Part shown: positions 8,251-17,102 of the stretch, in pieces
How positions within the stretch are numbered: the first letter of the stretch is position 1
Layout: the number at the start of each line of letters is the position of its first letter
Origin: Paracoccaceae bacterium
GTDB taxonomy: Bacteria > Pseudomonadota > Alphaproteobacteria > Rhodobacterales > Rhodobacteraceae
DNA: 64,000 nucleotides
Direction of reading: 5' to 3'
NCBI GenBank assembly: GCA_023383015.1
Contig: JAHDXW010000001.1
Location: 186,001-250,000 of the forward strand
Position numbers and translations under genes: made by a program
Notes under the pieces: generated by a model
What the model saw: the letters and a program-made list of their open reading frames with translations, nothing else
What the model was told of the DNA's origin: nothing
Database searches by the model: none

Positions 8251-9251
8251 GCCGCCTCGTGCTCGCCGGCATCGTCCGCCGCTTCGGACCGCGCGGCCGG
8301 CAGGCGACCGCGCTCGACGGCGTCGACCTAGCCGTGACCGCGGGCGAGACGGTGGCGCTGGTGGGCGAGAGCGGCTCGGGCAAGACCACGCTCGCCCGCA
8401 TCGCCGCCGGCCTCGACCGGCCCGATGCCGGTACCGTGACGCTGGACCGGGTGCCGCTGCTTGGCCCCGGCGGGCGGGTGGCCGCGGCGGCGCGGGCGGC
8501 GGTGCAGATGGTCTTTCAGGACCCCCTTGCCAGCTTCAACCCGCGGCGGAGTGTGGGCGAGGCGGTCGCCCTGCCGCTGCGGCTGCATCTTGGCCTGCCG
8601 CGCCGCGCCCGCGAGGCGCGGGTGGCCGAGCTCCTGGCCGCGGTGGGGCTTGACCCCGCGCTCGGCCGGCGACGGCCGCAGGCGCTGTCGGGCGGCCAGT
8701 TGCAGCGCGCGGCGATCGCCCGCGCGCTCGCCTCCGAGCCGCGGATCCTCATCTGCGACGAGCCGGTGGCCTCGCTCGACGTCTCGGTCCGGGCGCACGT
8801 GCTGAACCTGCTGGCCCGGCTGAAGGCCGAGCGCGGGCTCGGCCTGCTGTTCGTCAGCCACGACCTCGGCGTCGTCGCCCGCATCGCCGACCGCACGGCG
8901 GTGATGTATCTCGGCCGCATCGTCGAGGAGGCGCCCGGCCGGGCGCTGTTCGCCGCCCCACGCCACCCCTACACCGCGGCCCTTGCCGCCGCCGTCCCCG
9001 ACGCCCGCATCCCCTGGCGCGAGCGTCCGCTGGCTGCCGTCGCGGAGGGAGAGATGCCGGGCCCCTTCGCCATTCCCGCCGGCTGCCGCTTCCGCCCCCG
9101 CTGCCCGCGCGCCGTCGCCGCCTGTGCCGCCACCGACCCCGCGCTTGCGCCGGTGGCCACCGGCTGGCGGGCGGCCTGCATCCGGGCCGGCGAGGATTCC
9201 GCCGTCGCCCCCGTTGCAATGGCCGGCCCGGCGGGCTATATGAGCTCCTGA
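8247..9251 (+). CDS. ABC transporter ATP-binding protein (DppF-like)
   Basis: 334-residue second ATPase of the importer. Walker A GESGSGKTT, QMVFQDPLASFNPR Q-loop, signature LSGGQLQRAAIARAL, Walker B ILICDEPVASLD and H-loop SHDLGVVARI are all intact. The C-terminal oligopeptide/dipeptide domain with HPYTAAL and CRFRPRCPRA is present. The ATG overlaps the preceding TGA. It is the last gene of the ppaT-linked operon; a promoter and a hairpin with a T tract follow it before rimP. Confidence 0.93.
   Translation: MSRLVLAGIVRRFGPRGRQATALDGVDLAVTAGETVALVGESGSGKTTLARIAAGLDRPDAGTVTLDRVPLLGPGGRVAAAARAAVQMVFQDPLASFNPRRSVGEAVALPLRLHLGLPRRAREARVAELLAAVGLDPALGRRRPQALSGGQLQRAAIARALASEPRILICDEPVASLDVSVRAHVLNLLARLKAERGLGLLFVSHDLGVVARIADRTAVMYLGRIVEEAPGRALFAAPRHPYTAALAAAVPDARIPWRERPLAAVAEGEMPGPFAIPAGCRFRPRCPRAVAACAATDPALAPVATGWRAACIRAGEDSAVAPVAMAGPAGYMSS
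9214..9242 (+). promoter_or_regulatory. Probable promoter of the rimP-nusA-infB operon
   Basis: TTGCAA (9214-9219), 17 bases, TATATG (9237-9242). It lies inside the last codons of the upstream ATPase gene, about 100 bases before rimP, where the promoter of this conserved operon is expected. Match to the sigma-70 consensus is good for so GC-rich a genome. Confidence 0.5.
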
Positions 9252-9297
9252 CAGCGGCGCTGCGGCTTCCAAACCCGCGGCCCACCGGAGGATGCGA

Positions 9298-9319
9298 CGG
9301 GCCGCCTGGCCCGTTTTTT
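9298..9319 (+). terminator. Intrinsic terminator or rimP-leader attenuator
   Basis: CGGGCC (9298-9303), four-base loop GCCT, GGCCCG (9308-9313), then six T (9314-9319). This is a textbook intrinsic terminator. Because the likely promoter at 9214-9242 is upstream, the hairpin sits in the rimP leader and may attenuate that operon as well as end the ABC transcript. Confidence 0.75.
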
Positions 9320-9341
9320 CGTTTCCGGGGGTGACCCACCG

Positions 9342-9947
9342 ATGACCGACCTGATCGCTAGGACTCCCGTCGACCGGCGCCTCGCCGGCATCGTCGCTCC
9401 CGTCGTCGAGGGCATGGGATTCGAGCTTGTCCGGCTGCGGCTGATGGGAGGCCAGCGCAAGACGCTTCAGATCATGGCCGACCGCCCGGGCGGCGGCATC
9501 GAGGTGGACGACTGCGCCGCGATCTCGACCGCCGTCTCGGCGGCGCTGGATGTCGAGGATCCCATCGACGAGGCCTACACGCTCGAGGTCTCCTCGCCCG
9601 GAATCGACCGGCCGCTGACCCGCCTTGCGGATTTCGACGTCTGGGCCGGCCACGAGGCGCGGATCGAGACCTCCGAGCCGATCGACGGCCGGCGCCGCTT
9701 CAAGGGCCTGCTGCAGGGCGTCGAGGGCGAGGAAGTGCTGATCGAGATCCAGGAGCACGGCGGTCCGGTGACGATCGGGCTGCGTTTCGACTGGCTGTCG
9801 GACGCCAAGCTGGTGCTGACGGATGCGCTGATCGCCGAGGCGCTGAAGGGAATGCGCGATGGCGGCGCCATCGACGAGGGCCGCTTCGACGCGGTGGAGA
9901 CCGAAACCGACGAGGACGACGGGGGCGCCCCCGCCGACAAGGAGTGA
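9342..9947 (+). CDS. rimP: Ribosome maturation factor RimP
   Basis: 201 residues. The N-terminal domain (about 10-85) reads [17 protein letters not shown] through [26 protein letters not shown], with the SSPG(I/L)DRPL motif diagnostic of RimP. A small Sm-like C-terminal domain follows ([19 protein letters not shown]) and then an acidic alphaproteobacterial tail. RimP assists 30S subunit maturation. It is the first gene of the classic rimP-nusA-ylxR-infB operon, four bases before nusA. Confidence 0.96.
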   Translation: MTDLIARTPVDRRLAGIVAPVVEGMGFELVRLRLMGGQRKTLQIMADRPGGGIEVDDCAAISTAVSAALDVEDPIDEAYTLEVSSPGIDRPLTRLADFDVWAGHEARIETSEPIDGRRRFKGLLQGVEGEEVLIEIQEHGGPVTIGLRFDWLSDAKLVLTDALIAEALKGMRDGGAIDEGRFDAVETETDEDDGGAPADKE

Positions 9948-9950
9948 AAG

Positions 9951-11585
9951 ATGGCCATCACCACTGCCAACCAGCTGGAACTTCTGCAGACCGCCGAGGC
10001 GGTGGCGCGGGAGAAGATGATCGACCCCGACCTCGTCGTGCAGGCGATGGAGGACGCCTATGCGCGGGTGGCCAAGTCGCGCTACGGCTCGGAACTCGAC
10101 ATCCGCGTGCGGATCGACCGCAAGACCGGCAAGGCTACCTTCACCCGCGTCCGTACCGTCGTCGAGGACGGCGCAGTCGAGAACCACCATGCCCAGATGT
10201 CGGTTGCCGACGCGCGCAGGTTCCTCGCCAATCCCAGTCCGGGCGACGAGATCCGCGACGAGGTGCCGCCCGTCGAGCTTGGCCGGATCGCCGCGCAATC
10301 GGCCAAGCAGGTCATCCTGCAGCGGGTGCGCGAGGCCGAGCGCGACCGCCAGTACGAGGAGTTCAAGGACCGGATCGGCAGCATCGTCAACGGCATCGTC
10401 AAGCGCGAGGAGTACGGCAACCTGATCGTCGACGTCGGCCGGGGCGAGGCGATCCTGCGCCGCAACGACCGCATCCCGCGCGAGACCTACCGCCCGAACG
10501 ACCGCATCCGTGCCTTCGTCAAGGACGTCCGCCGCGAGGCGCGGGGTCCGCAGATCTTCCTGTCGCGCACGGCGACGGAGTTCATGGCGGCGCTGTTCAA
10601 GATGGAGGTGCCCGAGATCTACGACGGCATCATCGAGATCAAGGCGGTGGCCCGCGACCCGGGCAGCCGGGCGAAGATCGCTGTCATCTCCTACGACAGC
10701 TCGATCGACCCCGTCGGCGCCTGCGTCGGCATGCGCGGCAGCCGCGTGCAGGCGGTTGTGGGCGAGCTTCAGGGCGAGAAGATTGACATCATTCCCTGGA
10801 ACGAGGATCAGGCGACCTTCCTCGTCAACGCGCTGCAGCCTGCCGAGGTCTCGAAGGTCGTGATCGACGAGGATGCCGGCCGCATCGAGGTGGTCGTGCC
10901 CGACGACCAGCTCAGCCTCGCGATCGGCCGGCGCGGCCAGAACGTGCGGCTCGCGAGCCAGCTTACCGGGCTCGACATCGACATCATGACCGAGGCGGAG
11001 GAAAGCCAGCGCCGGCAGGCCGAGTTCGCCGAACGGACGCGCCTCTTCATGGAGGCGCTCGACCTCGACGAGACGCTGGCGCAGCTTCTGGTGGCCGAGG
11101 GCTTCACCAACCTCGAGGAGGTCGCCTTCGTCGACATGGACGAGCTGCTGTCGATCGCCGGCATCGACGAGGACACCGCCGCCGAGCTGCAGGCGCGGGC
11201 CCGCGACTGGATCGAGGCGCAGAACCAGAAGGCGCTCGACAGCGCCCGCGCGCTCGGCGCCGAGGACAGCCTGATCACCTTCGAGGGGCTTACCCCGCAG
11301 ATGATCGAGGAACTGGCGAAGAACGGGATCAGGACGCTCGAGGATTTTGCCACCTGCGCCGACTGGGAGCTGGCCGGCGGCTGGACGACGGTCGACGGGC
11401 AGCGGGTGAAGGACGAGGGGCTGCTGGAGAAGTTCGACCTCGGCCTGGAGGAGGCTCAGCACCTGGTGATGACCGCGCGCGTCCTGCTCGGCTGGGTCGA
11501 CCCCTCGGCCCTCGAGGCCATGAGCGCCGCCGACGCCGACGAGACCGGGGAGGACGCGGCCACGGACGCGGAGGCCCGGGACTGA
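9951..11585 (+). CDS. nusA: Transcription termination/antitermination factor NusA
   Basis: 544 residues, the usual alphaproteobacterial length. Domain order: N-terminal RNA-polymerase-binding domain (1-130), S1 domain starting at [18 protein letters not shown], two KH domains ([18 protein letters not shown] and [18 protein letters not shown]), and a C-terminal half with acidic repeat/helix-hairpin-helix modules ([31 protein letters not shown]). It controls pausing, termination and antitermination. Located 3 bases after the rimP stop and followed within 11 bases by ylxR. Confidence 0.97.
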   Translation: MAITTANQLELLQTAEAVAREKMIDPDLVVQAMEDAYARVAKSRYGSELDIRVRIDRKTGKATFTRVRTVVEDGAVENHHAQMSVADARRFLANPSPGDEIRDEVPPVELGRIAAQSAKQVILQRVREAERDRQYEEFKDRIGSIVNGIVKREEYGNLIVDVGRGEAILRRNDRIPRETYRPNDRIRAFVKDVRREARGPQIFLSRTATEFMAALFKMEVPEIYDGIIEIKAVARDPGSRAKIAVISYDSSIDPVGACVGMRGSRVQAVVGELQGEKIDIIPWNEDQATFLVNALQPAEVSKVVIDEDAGRIEVVVPDDQLSLAIGRRGQNVRLASQLTGLDIDIMTEAEESQRRQAEFAERTRLFMEALDLDETLAQLLVAEGFTNLEEVAFVDMDELLSIAGIDEDTAAELQARARDWIEAQNQKALDSARALGAEDSLITFEGLTPQMIEELAKNGIRTLEDFATCADWELAGGWTTVDGQRVKDEGLLEKFDLGLEEAQHLVMTARVLLGWVDPSALEAMSAADADETGEDAATDAEARD

Positions 11586-11596
11586 GCGCTCCTGCG

Positions 11597-12241
11597 ATGA
11601 CCCGCGGCGGGCGGGAGGACGATGCCGACGGCCCCGAGCGGCGCTGCATCGTCACAGGCGAGGTGGGGCCGAAGGCGGCGCTTGTCCGATTCGTCCTGTC
11701 ACCGGAGGGCGAGGTCGTCCCCGACCTGCTCGGCAGGCTGCCGGGCCGGGGGATGTGGGTGACGGCTGATGCCGCGATCCTCGGCCGGGCGGTGGCGAAG
11801 AACCACTTCGCCCGCGCCGCGCGGGCGCAGGTGCGCCTGCCCGAGGGCCTGGTCGGTCTCGTGGAGGCGCTTCTGGCCCGCCGGGTGGTCGAACTGGTTG
11901 CCCTGGCCCGCAAGTCGGGCGTGGCGGTGTCGGGATTCGAGAAGGTGCGCGACTGGCTTGTGCAGGGGCGCGCGGCGGTGCTGCTGCAGGCAGCCGACGG
12001 ATCGCCCCGCGAACGCGCCCGGCTGCGCCCGCCGGCAGGCGAGGGGGCGCATGTCACCTCCCTGACGGCGCGGGAAATCGGTTTGGCTTTCGGGCGCGAA
12101 CGTGTCATACACGCCGCGCTCGGCGCTGGCGGAGTCACACTCCGTGTTGTAGAGGAAGCCGCGAGGCTCGCGCGGTTCCGGTATTCAGGACACGGCGAGC
12201 GTGTCGGCGGCGATGCCGCCGGGAAGGACAGACAGGTTTGA
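11597..12241 (+). CDS. YlxR-family RNA-binding protein fused to an L7Ae-like domain
   Basis: 214 residues. The first about 85 residues are the YlxR (DUF448) domain with [21 protein letters not shown] and GRGMWV. The middle (about 95-190) resembles the L7Ae/L30e RNA-binding fold ([29 protein letters not shown]). This two-domain form is usual between nusA and infB in alphaproteobacteria; exact function is not established, but a role with the ribosome or RNA polymerase is likely. The stop overlaps the infB ATG (TGATG), implying translational coupling. Confidence 0.85.
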   Translation: MTRGGREDDADGPERRCIVTGEVGPKAALVRFVLSPEGEVVPDLLGRLPGRGMWVTADAAILGRAVAKNHFARAARAQVRLPEGLVGLVEALLARRVVELVALARKSGVAVSGFEKVRDWLVQGRAAVLLQAADGSPRERARLRPPAGEGAHVTSLTAREIGLAFGRERVIHAALGAGGVTLRVVEEAARLARFRYSGHGERVGGDAAGKDRQV

Positions 12242-14787
12242 TGACCGATACCGACGGAAAGAAGCCCCTCGGGCTGCGCGGTGGCTCGCATCCCGGCCAG
12301 GTGAAGCAGAGCTTCAGCCACGGCCGGACCAAGGCGGTGGTCGTCGAGACCAAGCAGAAGAAGCGCGTCGTCGTCGCCAAGCCGGTCGCCCCGCCGCCCG
12401 CAGCCGCGGCTGCGGCGGGCACGGGAACGGGTGCGCGCCCGCCTGCCGGTGTGGCCCCCGGGGTGCGCCGTCCCGCCGGCGTCTCGGAATCGGAGATGGA
12501 GCGGCGCCTGAAGGCCGTTCAGGCCGCGCGGGCCCGCGAGGCGCAGGACGCGGCACGCCGCGCCGAGGAAGAGCGCCAGCGCGAGGAAGAGCGGGCACGC
12601 AAGCGCGCCGAGGCCGAGGCCGAGGCCGAGGCGCGGCGTCGCGAGGAGGCGCGGCGGATCGCCGAGGAGCGTGCGCGAGAGGAAGAGGCCCGCCGCAAGG
12701 TCGAGGAGGAGGAGCGGCGCCGCCGCATCGCCGAACGGCAGAAGCCGGCGGCGGCGGCGGCCGCAGCACCGGCTGCCGCCCCGGGCCCTGCCGCCCCCTC
12801 GCCCCGTGCCCCGCTCGGTCCGCGCAAGACCGAGCGCGGCCGCGAGGACGACCGCGAGGCCCGCGCCGCCCGCGCGCGCGAGGACGGCCGCCGTGCCGGC
12901 AAGCTGACGCTCAACGAGGCGCTCTCGGGCGAAGGCGGCCGCCAGCGCAGCCTCGCGGCGATGAAGCGCAAGCAGGAGCGCGCCCGCCAGAAGGCAATGG
13001 GCCTGGGCGCGGTGCGCGAGAAGCAGGTGCGCGACGTCCAGCTGCCCGAGACCATCACCGTGCAGGAGCTGGCCAACCGCATGGCCGAGCGTGCCGCCGA
13101 TGTGGTCAAGGCGCTGATGAAGATGGGCGTCATGGCGACGATGAACCAGACCCTCGACGCCGACACCGCCGAGCTTGTCGTCGAGGAGTTCGGCCACCAC
13201 GCCCAGCGCGTTTCGGACGCCGATGTCGAGCAGGTGATCGACACCGTCGACGACCGGCCCGAGAACCTGCGGCCGCGGCCGCCCGTGGTGACGATCATGG
13301 GCCATGTCGACCACGGCAAGACCTCGCTGCTCGACGCGATCCGCAAGACCAACGTCGTGGCCGGCGAGGCCGGCGGCATCACCCAGCACATCGGCGCCTA
13401 CCAGGTGACGACCGAGAGCGGCGCGCCGCTGACCTTCCTCGACACGCCCGGCCACGCCGCCTTCACCTCTATGCGGGCGCGCGGCGCGCAGGTGACCGAC
13501 ATCGTCGTGCTCGTGGTGGCGGCCGACGATGCCGTGATGCCGCAGACGGTCGAGGCGATCAGCCACGCCAAGGCCGCGAAAGTGCCGGTCATCGTGGCGA
13601 TCAACAAGATCGACAAGCCCTCGGCGCGCCCCGACAAGGTGCGCACCGACCTTCTCCAGCACGAGATCGTGGTCGAGAAGCTGTCGGGCGACGTGCAGGA
13701 TGTCGAGGTCTCGGCCGTCACCGGCCAGGGCCTCGACACGCTTCTGGAGGCGATCGCGCTGCAGGCCGAGGTGCTGGAGCTGACGGCCAACCCCGAACGC
13801 CCGGCGCTGGGCGCGGTGATCGAGGCCAAGCTCGACGTCGGCCGCGGCCCCATCGCCACCGTGCTGGTGCAGAACGGCACGCTGCGCCGGGGCGACATCT
13901 TCGTCGTCGGCGAGCAATGGGGCAAGGTCCGGGCGCTGATGAACGACCGCGGCGAGCGGGTTGACGATGCCGGCCCCTCGGTGCCGGTCGAGGTTCTGGG
14001 AATCAACGGCACGCCCGAGGCCGGTGACGTGCTGAACGTGGTCGAGACCGAGCAGCAGGCGCGCGAGATTGCGGCCTACCGCGGGCAGCTTGCACGCGAC
14101 AAGCGGGCGGCCGCGGGGGCTGCGGCGACCCTTGAGCAGCTTCTGGCCAAGGCCAAGGCCGATGCCTCCGTGGCCGAACTGCCGGTGGTCGTGAAGGCCG
14201 ACGTGCAGGGCTCGGCCGAGGCGATCGTCCAGGCGCTGGAAAAGCTCGGCAACGAGGAGGTGCGGGTGCGGATTCTGCACTCCGGCGTCGGCGCGATCAC
14301 CGAGACCGACATCGGGCTGGCCGAGGCCTCGCGGGCGATCGTCATCGGCTTCAACGTCCGCGCCAATGCGTCCGCGCGGGCGGCGGCCAACCAGAAGGGC
14401 GTCGAGATACGCTATTACAGCGTCATCTACGACCTCGTCGACGACGTGAAGACCGCCGCCTCGGGCCTGCTCAAGGACGAGGTGCGCGAGCGCTTCATCG
14501 GCTATGCGCGCATCCTCCAGGTCTTCAAGGTGTCGGGTGTGGGCAAGGTCGCCGGCTGCCTCGTCACCGAAGGCGTGGCACGGCGCTCGGCCGGCGTCCG
14601 GCTCCTGCGCGACAACGTGGTCATCCACGAGGGCACACTGAAGACCCTCAAGCGCTTCAAGGACGAGGTGAAGGAAGTCGCCTCGGGGCAGGAGTGCGGG
14701 ATGGCTTTCGAGAACTACGACGACGTCCGCGAGAGCGACGTGATCGAGCTCTTCGAGCGCGAGACCGTGGAGCGCAGCCTCAACTGA
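12241..14787 (+). CDS. infB: Translation initiation factor IF-2
   Basis: 848 residues. The N-terminal third is low-complexity: an Ala/Pro segment, then a long charged Glu/Arg/Ala-rich helix of the kind found in alphaproteobacterial IF-2, then an IF2_N module ([25 protein letters not shown]). The GTPase domain begins with GHVDHGKT at residues 354-361, with DTPGHAAF (G3) and NKID (G4), followed by two beta-barrel domains and the fMet-tRNA-binding C-terminus. It brings initiator tRNA to the 30S subunit. ATG 12241 overlaps the upstream stop; a TTG one codon earlier is less likely. Confidence 0.97.
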   Translation: MTDTDGKKPLGLRGGSHPGQVKQSFSHGRTKAVVVETKQKKRVVVAKPVAPPPAAAAAAGTGTGARPPAGVAPGVRRPAGVSESEMERRLKAVQAARAREAQDAARRAEEERQREEERARKRAEAEAEAEARRREEARRIAEERAREEEARRKVEEEERRRRIAERQKPAAAAAAAPAAAPGPAAPSPRAPLGPRKTERGREDDREARAARAREDGRRAGKLTLNEALSGEGGRQRSLAAMKRKQERARQKAMGLGAVREKQVRDVQLPETITVQELANRMAERAADVVKALMKMGVMATMNQTLDADTAELVVEEFGHHAQRVSDADVEQVIDTVDDRPENLRPRPPVVTIMGHVDHGKTSLLDAIRKTNVVAGEAGGITQHIGAYQVTTESGAPLTFLDTPGHAAFTSMRARGAQVTDIVVLVVAADDAVMPQTVEAISHAKAAKVPVIVAINKIDKPSARPDKVRTDLLQHEIVVEKLSGDVQDVEVSAVTGQGLDTLLEAIALQAEVLELTANPERPALGAVIEAKLDVGRGPIATVLVQNGTLRRGDIFVVGEQWGKVRALMNDRGERVDDAGPSVPVEVLGINGTPEAGDVLNVVETEQQAREIAAYRGQLARDKRAAAGAAATLEQLLAKAKADASVAELPVVVKADVQGSAEAIVQALEKLGNEEVRVRILHSGVGAITETDIGLAEASRAIVIGFNVRANASARAAANQKGVEIRYYSVIYDLVDDVKTAASGLLKDEVRERFIGYARILQVFKVSGVGKVAGCLVTEGVARRSAGVRLLRDNVVIHEGTLKTLKRFKDEVKEVASGQECGMAFENYDDVRESDVIELFERETVERSLN

Positions 14788-14814
14788 CGGCGGCGGGCGC
14801 GGCGCGGTCCGCGC

Positions 14815-14976
14815 TCACGCGCCGGCAGGGCGGGCGCTCTCGCCCGACGGGGCACTGACGGGCGGGCCAGTGAAGACGTTGTTGCCGACGCGCACGCAGA
14901 TGCGCCCGTCCGGAAGCCGACCGACGAAGATCCCCTGTACGGAGATGTAGTCACCCAAGGCGATGGTGCGGATCAT
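14815..14976 (-). CDS. Small conserved-looking protein of unknown function, 53 residues
   Basis: Reading on the minus strand from ATG 14976 gives 53 codons ending TGA at 14815. The product begins MIRTIALGDYISVQGIFVGR and continues with alternating hydrophobic/polar residues (GRICVRVGNNVFTG) that look like a compact all-beta domain, then an Ala/Pro/Ser tail. A strong ribosome site GGAGGG lies 6-10 bases before the ATG. The hydrophobic pattern and the SD argue for a real gene despite its size. It lies between the 3' end of infB and mutT. I recognise no named family. Confidence 0.7.
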   Translation of the reverse strand: MIRTIALGDYISVQGIFVGRLPDGRICVRVGNNVFTGPPVSAPSGESARPAGA

Positions 14977-15126
14977 GCGCGCCCTCCACGACCGCAGACA
15001 AGGCTACGCATGATCTGCGCACATGCCCCTTTGATTCTGGTGAAAGCGACCGGCCCGGAAGGGAATTTCTGGGGATAACCCGGGGATGACTGCCCGGCAG
15101 GGCCGCGCCGGCGGTTGCGAATCGCC

Positions 15127-15525
15127 TCAGAGCCAGTCGCGCAGGATCGGGACGAGCGGCAGGTCCGCCGGCGGCATCGGGTAGTCGCGCAGCGATTCGG
15201 GCCGCACCCAGGCCAGCGCCTGACCCTCGCGCCCGGCCGGCCGGCCGCGCCAGCGACGGCAGGCATAAAGCGGCATCAGCAGGTGGAACTCCGGGTAGGC
15301 GTGGCTCGCGAAGGTCAGCGGGGCAAGGCAGGACGCATGGGTGTCGATGCCGAGTTCCTCGTGGAGTTCGCGAATCAGCGCCGCCTCGGGCGTCTCGCCG
15401 GGCTGCACCTTGCCGCCGGGAAACTCCCACAGCCCGGCCATGGCCTTGCCCTCCGGGCGCCGGGCCAGGAGCACGCGCCCGTCGGGATCGATCAGCGCCA
15501 CGGCGGCGACGAGAAGCAGGGGCAC
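15127..15525 (-). CDS. mutT: Nudix hydrolase, 8-oxo-dGTP diphosphatase MutT
   Basis: 132 residues with an intact Nudix box, GGKVQPGETPEAALIRELHEELGI (approx. residues 36-59), preceded by AMAGLWEFP as in MutT. It would sanitise oxidised nucleotides, removing 8-oxo-dGTP. I place the start at GTG 15525, because GAGGGAGG lies at the right distance before it and the protein then opens with PLLLVAAVALID like other MutTs. The longer start at GTG 15549 would translate the ribosome site itself. It follows argJ by about 34 bases on the same strand. Confidence 0.9.
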   Translation of the reverse strand: MPLLLVAAVALIDPDGRVLLARRPEGKAMAGLWEFPGGKVQPGETPEAALIRELHEELGIDTHASCLAPLTFASHAYPEFHLLMPLYACRRWRGRPAGREGQALAWVRPESLRDYPMPPADLPLVPILRDWL

Positions 15526-15532
15526 GGGCGGG

Positions 15533-15540
15533 CCTCCCTC
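15533..15540 (-). promoter_or_regulatory. Ribosome binding site that decides the mutT start
   Basis: GAGGGAGG on the minus strand, 7 bases before GTG 15525. Its position inside the longer reading frame argues against the GTG at 15549. Confidence 0.65.
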
Positions 15541-15559
15541 GCGTCCCACGCCGGCCGCG

Positions 15560-17059
15560 TCAGGACCGGTAGTCGGCGTTGATGTCGATGTAGCGGTGGG
15601 TTAGGTCGCAGGTGTAGGCGGTGAAGCGCCCCCTGCCGAGCCCCAGGTCGACACCGATGGCGATCTCCTGCCGGCGCATGTAGGCAGCACCGTCCACGTC
15701 GCGGTAACCCGGTGCGACGCTGCCGGCCTCGGCCACCAGGATCTCGCCGAACCGGATCGACAGGCGGTCGCGGTCGGCCTGTGCGCCCGACTTCCCGACT
15801 GCCATCACGATGCGGCCCCAGTTCGGATCCTGTCCGGCGATCGCCGTCTTGACGAGCGGCGAGTTGGCGATCGACATCGCCACCAGCCGGGCCTCGGCGT
15901 CGGATGCCGCGCCGCTCACCGCGACCTCGACAAGCCTGGTCGCCCCCTCGCCGTCGCGCACCACCTGCAGGGCAAGGTCGCGCATCACGCCGGCCAGCGC
16001 GCGCTCGAAGGCGCGGGCGTCGCGGCTGCGCAGGTCGGCCAGCCGCGGGTTGCCCGCCTGTCCGGTGGCCGCCACCAGAACCATGTCGGACGTCGAGGTG
16101 TCGCCGTCGACCGTGATCGCGTTGAACGTCGCGCCGAGGTTTCGCGCCAGCATGCGCTGCAGGGTCAACGGCGCTATCGCGGCATCGGTGAAGATGTAGA
16201 CAAGCATCGTCGCGAGGTCGGGCGCCACCATGCCAGAGCCCTTGGCGATGCCGGCGATGCGGACGGTCACTCCGCCGACCTCGACGGTGGCACCCGCGCC
16301 CTTGGGAAAGGTGTCGGTCGTCATGATCGCGCGCGCGGCGGCGGCGAAATCGGCAGGCGCGAGGCTGGCGGCAAGCTGGTCTGCGACGGCGACGATGCGG
16401 CCGGCTGGCAGCGCCTCGCCGATGACGCCGGTCGAGGCGGAGAAGACCCTTTCGGCCGGAAGGTCAAGGCACCGGGCGACGGCGCCGGTCACCTCGGTCA
16501 CCGCCGCGGCCCCGGCGGCGCCAGTGAAGGCGTTGGCGTTGCCCGAGTTGACGATGATGGCCGCGCCGTTGGCGGTGTTCTGCCGCAGCGCGAGCTTGGC
16601 CTCGCAGTCAAGCACCGATGCCGACCGGGTCAGCGACCGTGTGAAGGCGCCGGCCACCGCGGTCCCGGGGCAGAGCCTGGCAAGCATGACGTCGGTCCGC
16701 CCGGCATAGCGCACGCCGGCCGCTGCGGCAGCCATCTCGACACCCTCGATCGCCGGCAGCCCGGGAAATGCCGGCGGCGCGAGCGGCGAGACGGTGATTG
16801 CCTTGCGCCCGCGTGCGGCAGGCGCGGCAGGCGTGCCAGATGCGGCCGCTCCGGTAGATGCGGCCGGCGCGGCGGATGCCGCATCCGCCCCCGACCCGGA
16901 CGGCGTGTCCGCCGCCGCCGCCGGCCGGGCCTCGGGCCCTCCGGTCGCTGTCGACCTCGCGGCCTTGCGCATGGTCGAGATCTCCTTGCGCATGGCCTTC
17001 AGCTGGGCCTTCAGCTGCTTGACCTTGGCCTTTGCCTTCTCGGCAGCCTTGCTGGCCAT
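15560..17059 (-). CDS. argJ: Bifunctional ornithine acetyltransferase/N-acetylglutamate synthase ArgJ, N-terminally extended
   Basis: 499 residues; ArgJ is normally near 400. The catalytic part begins about residue 88 (ITVSPLAPPAFPGLP) and is complete, with NSGNANAFTG, FSASTGVIGE, IMTTDTFPKGA, the self-cleavage site LATML (Thr284 would be the new N-terminal nucleophile) and the C-terminal DLTHRYIDINADYRS. It transfers acetyl groups between acetylornithine and glutamate in arginine synthesis. The first about 87 residues are extra: a lysine-rich amphipathic segment (residues 1-35, heptad-like) and an Ala/Pro/Gly/Ser linker. No alternative ATG/GTG lies just before the core, so the extension looks genuine. 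Forms a minus-strand unit with the parvulin and mutT. Confidence 0.93.
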   Translation of the reverse strand: MASKAAEKAKAKVKQLKAQLKAMRKEISTMRKAARSTATGGPEARPAAAADTPSGSGADAASAAPAASTGAAASGTPAAPAARGRKAITVSPLAPPAFPGLPAIEGVEMAAAAAGVRYAGRTDVMLARLCPGTAVAGAFTRSLTRSASVLDCEAKLALRQNTANGAAIIVNSGNANAFTGAAGAAAVTEVTGAVARCLDLPAERVFSASTGVIGEALPAGRIVAVADQLAASLAPADFAAAARAIMTTDTFPKGAGATVEVGGVTVRIAGIAKGSGMVAPDLATMLVYIFTDAAIAPLTLQRMLARNLGATFNAITVDGDTSTSDMVLVAATGQAGNPRLADLRSRDARAFERALAGVMRDLALQVVRDGEGATRLVEVAVSGAASDAEARLVAMSIANSPLVKTAIAGQDPNWGRIVMAVGKSGAQADRDRLSIRFGEILVAEAGSVAPGYRDVDGAAYMRRQEIAIGVDLGLGRGRFTAYTCDLTHRYIDINADYRS

Positions 17060-17102
17060 CCCGCCCCCTGCATCCGCCCCGCCGCGGGTCCAGGCGCCGC
17101 GG

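Noticed and set aside
12540..12780. Repeated Glu/Ala/Arg codons resembling a tandem repeat
   Set aside because: This is the normal charged helical N-terminal region of alphaproteobacterial IF-2, not a DNA repeat element.
8328..14628. Long minus-strand open frames opposite rimP, nusA and infB
   Set aside because: They are antisense to well-conserved essential genes and have shadow composition; no ribosome site or family motif was seen.
14802..14814. Short GC hairpin between infB and the small minus-strand gene
   Set aside because: Five base pairs with a three-base loop and no T tract; not enough to call a bidirectional terminator.
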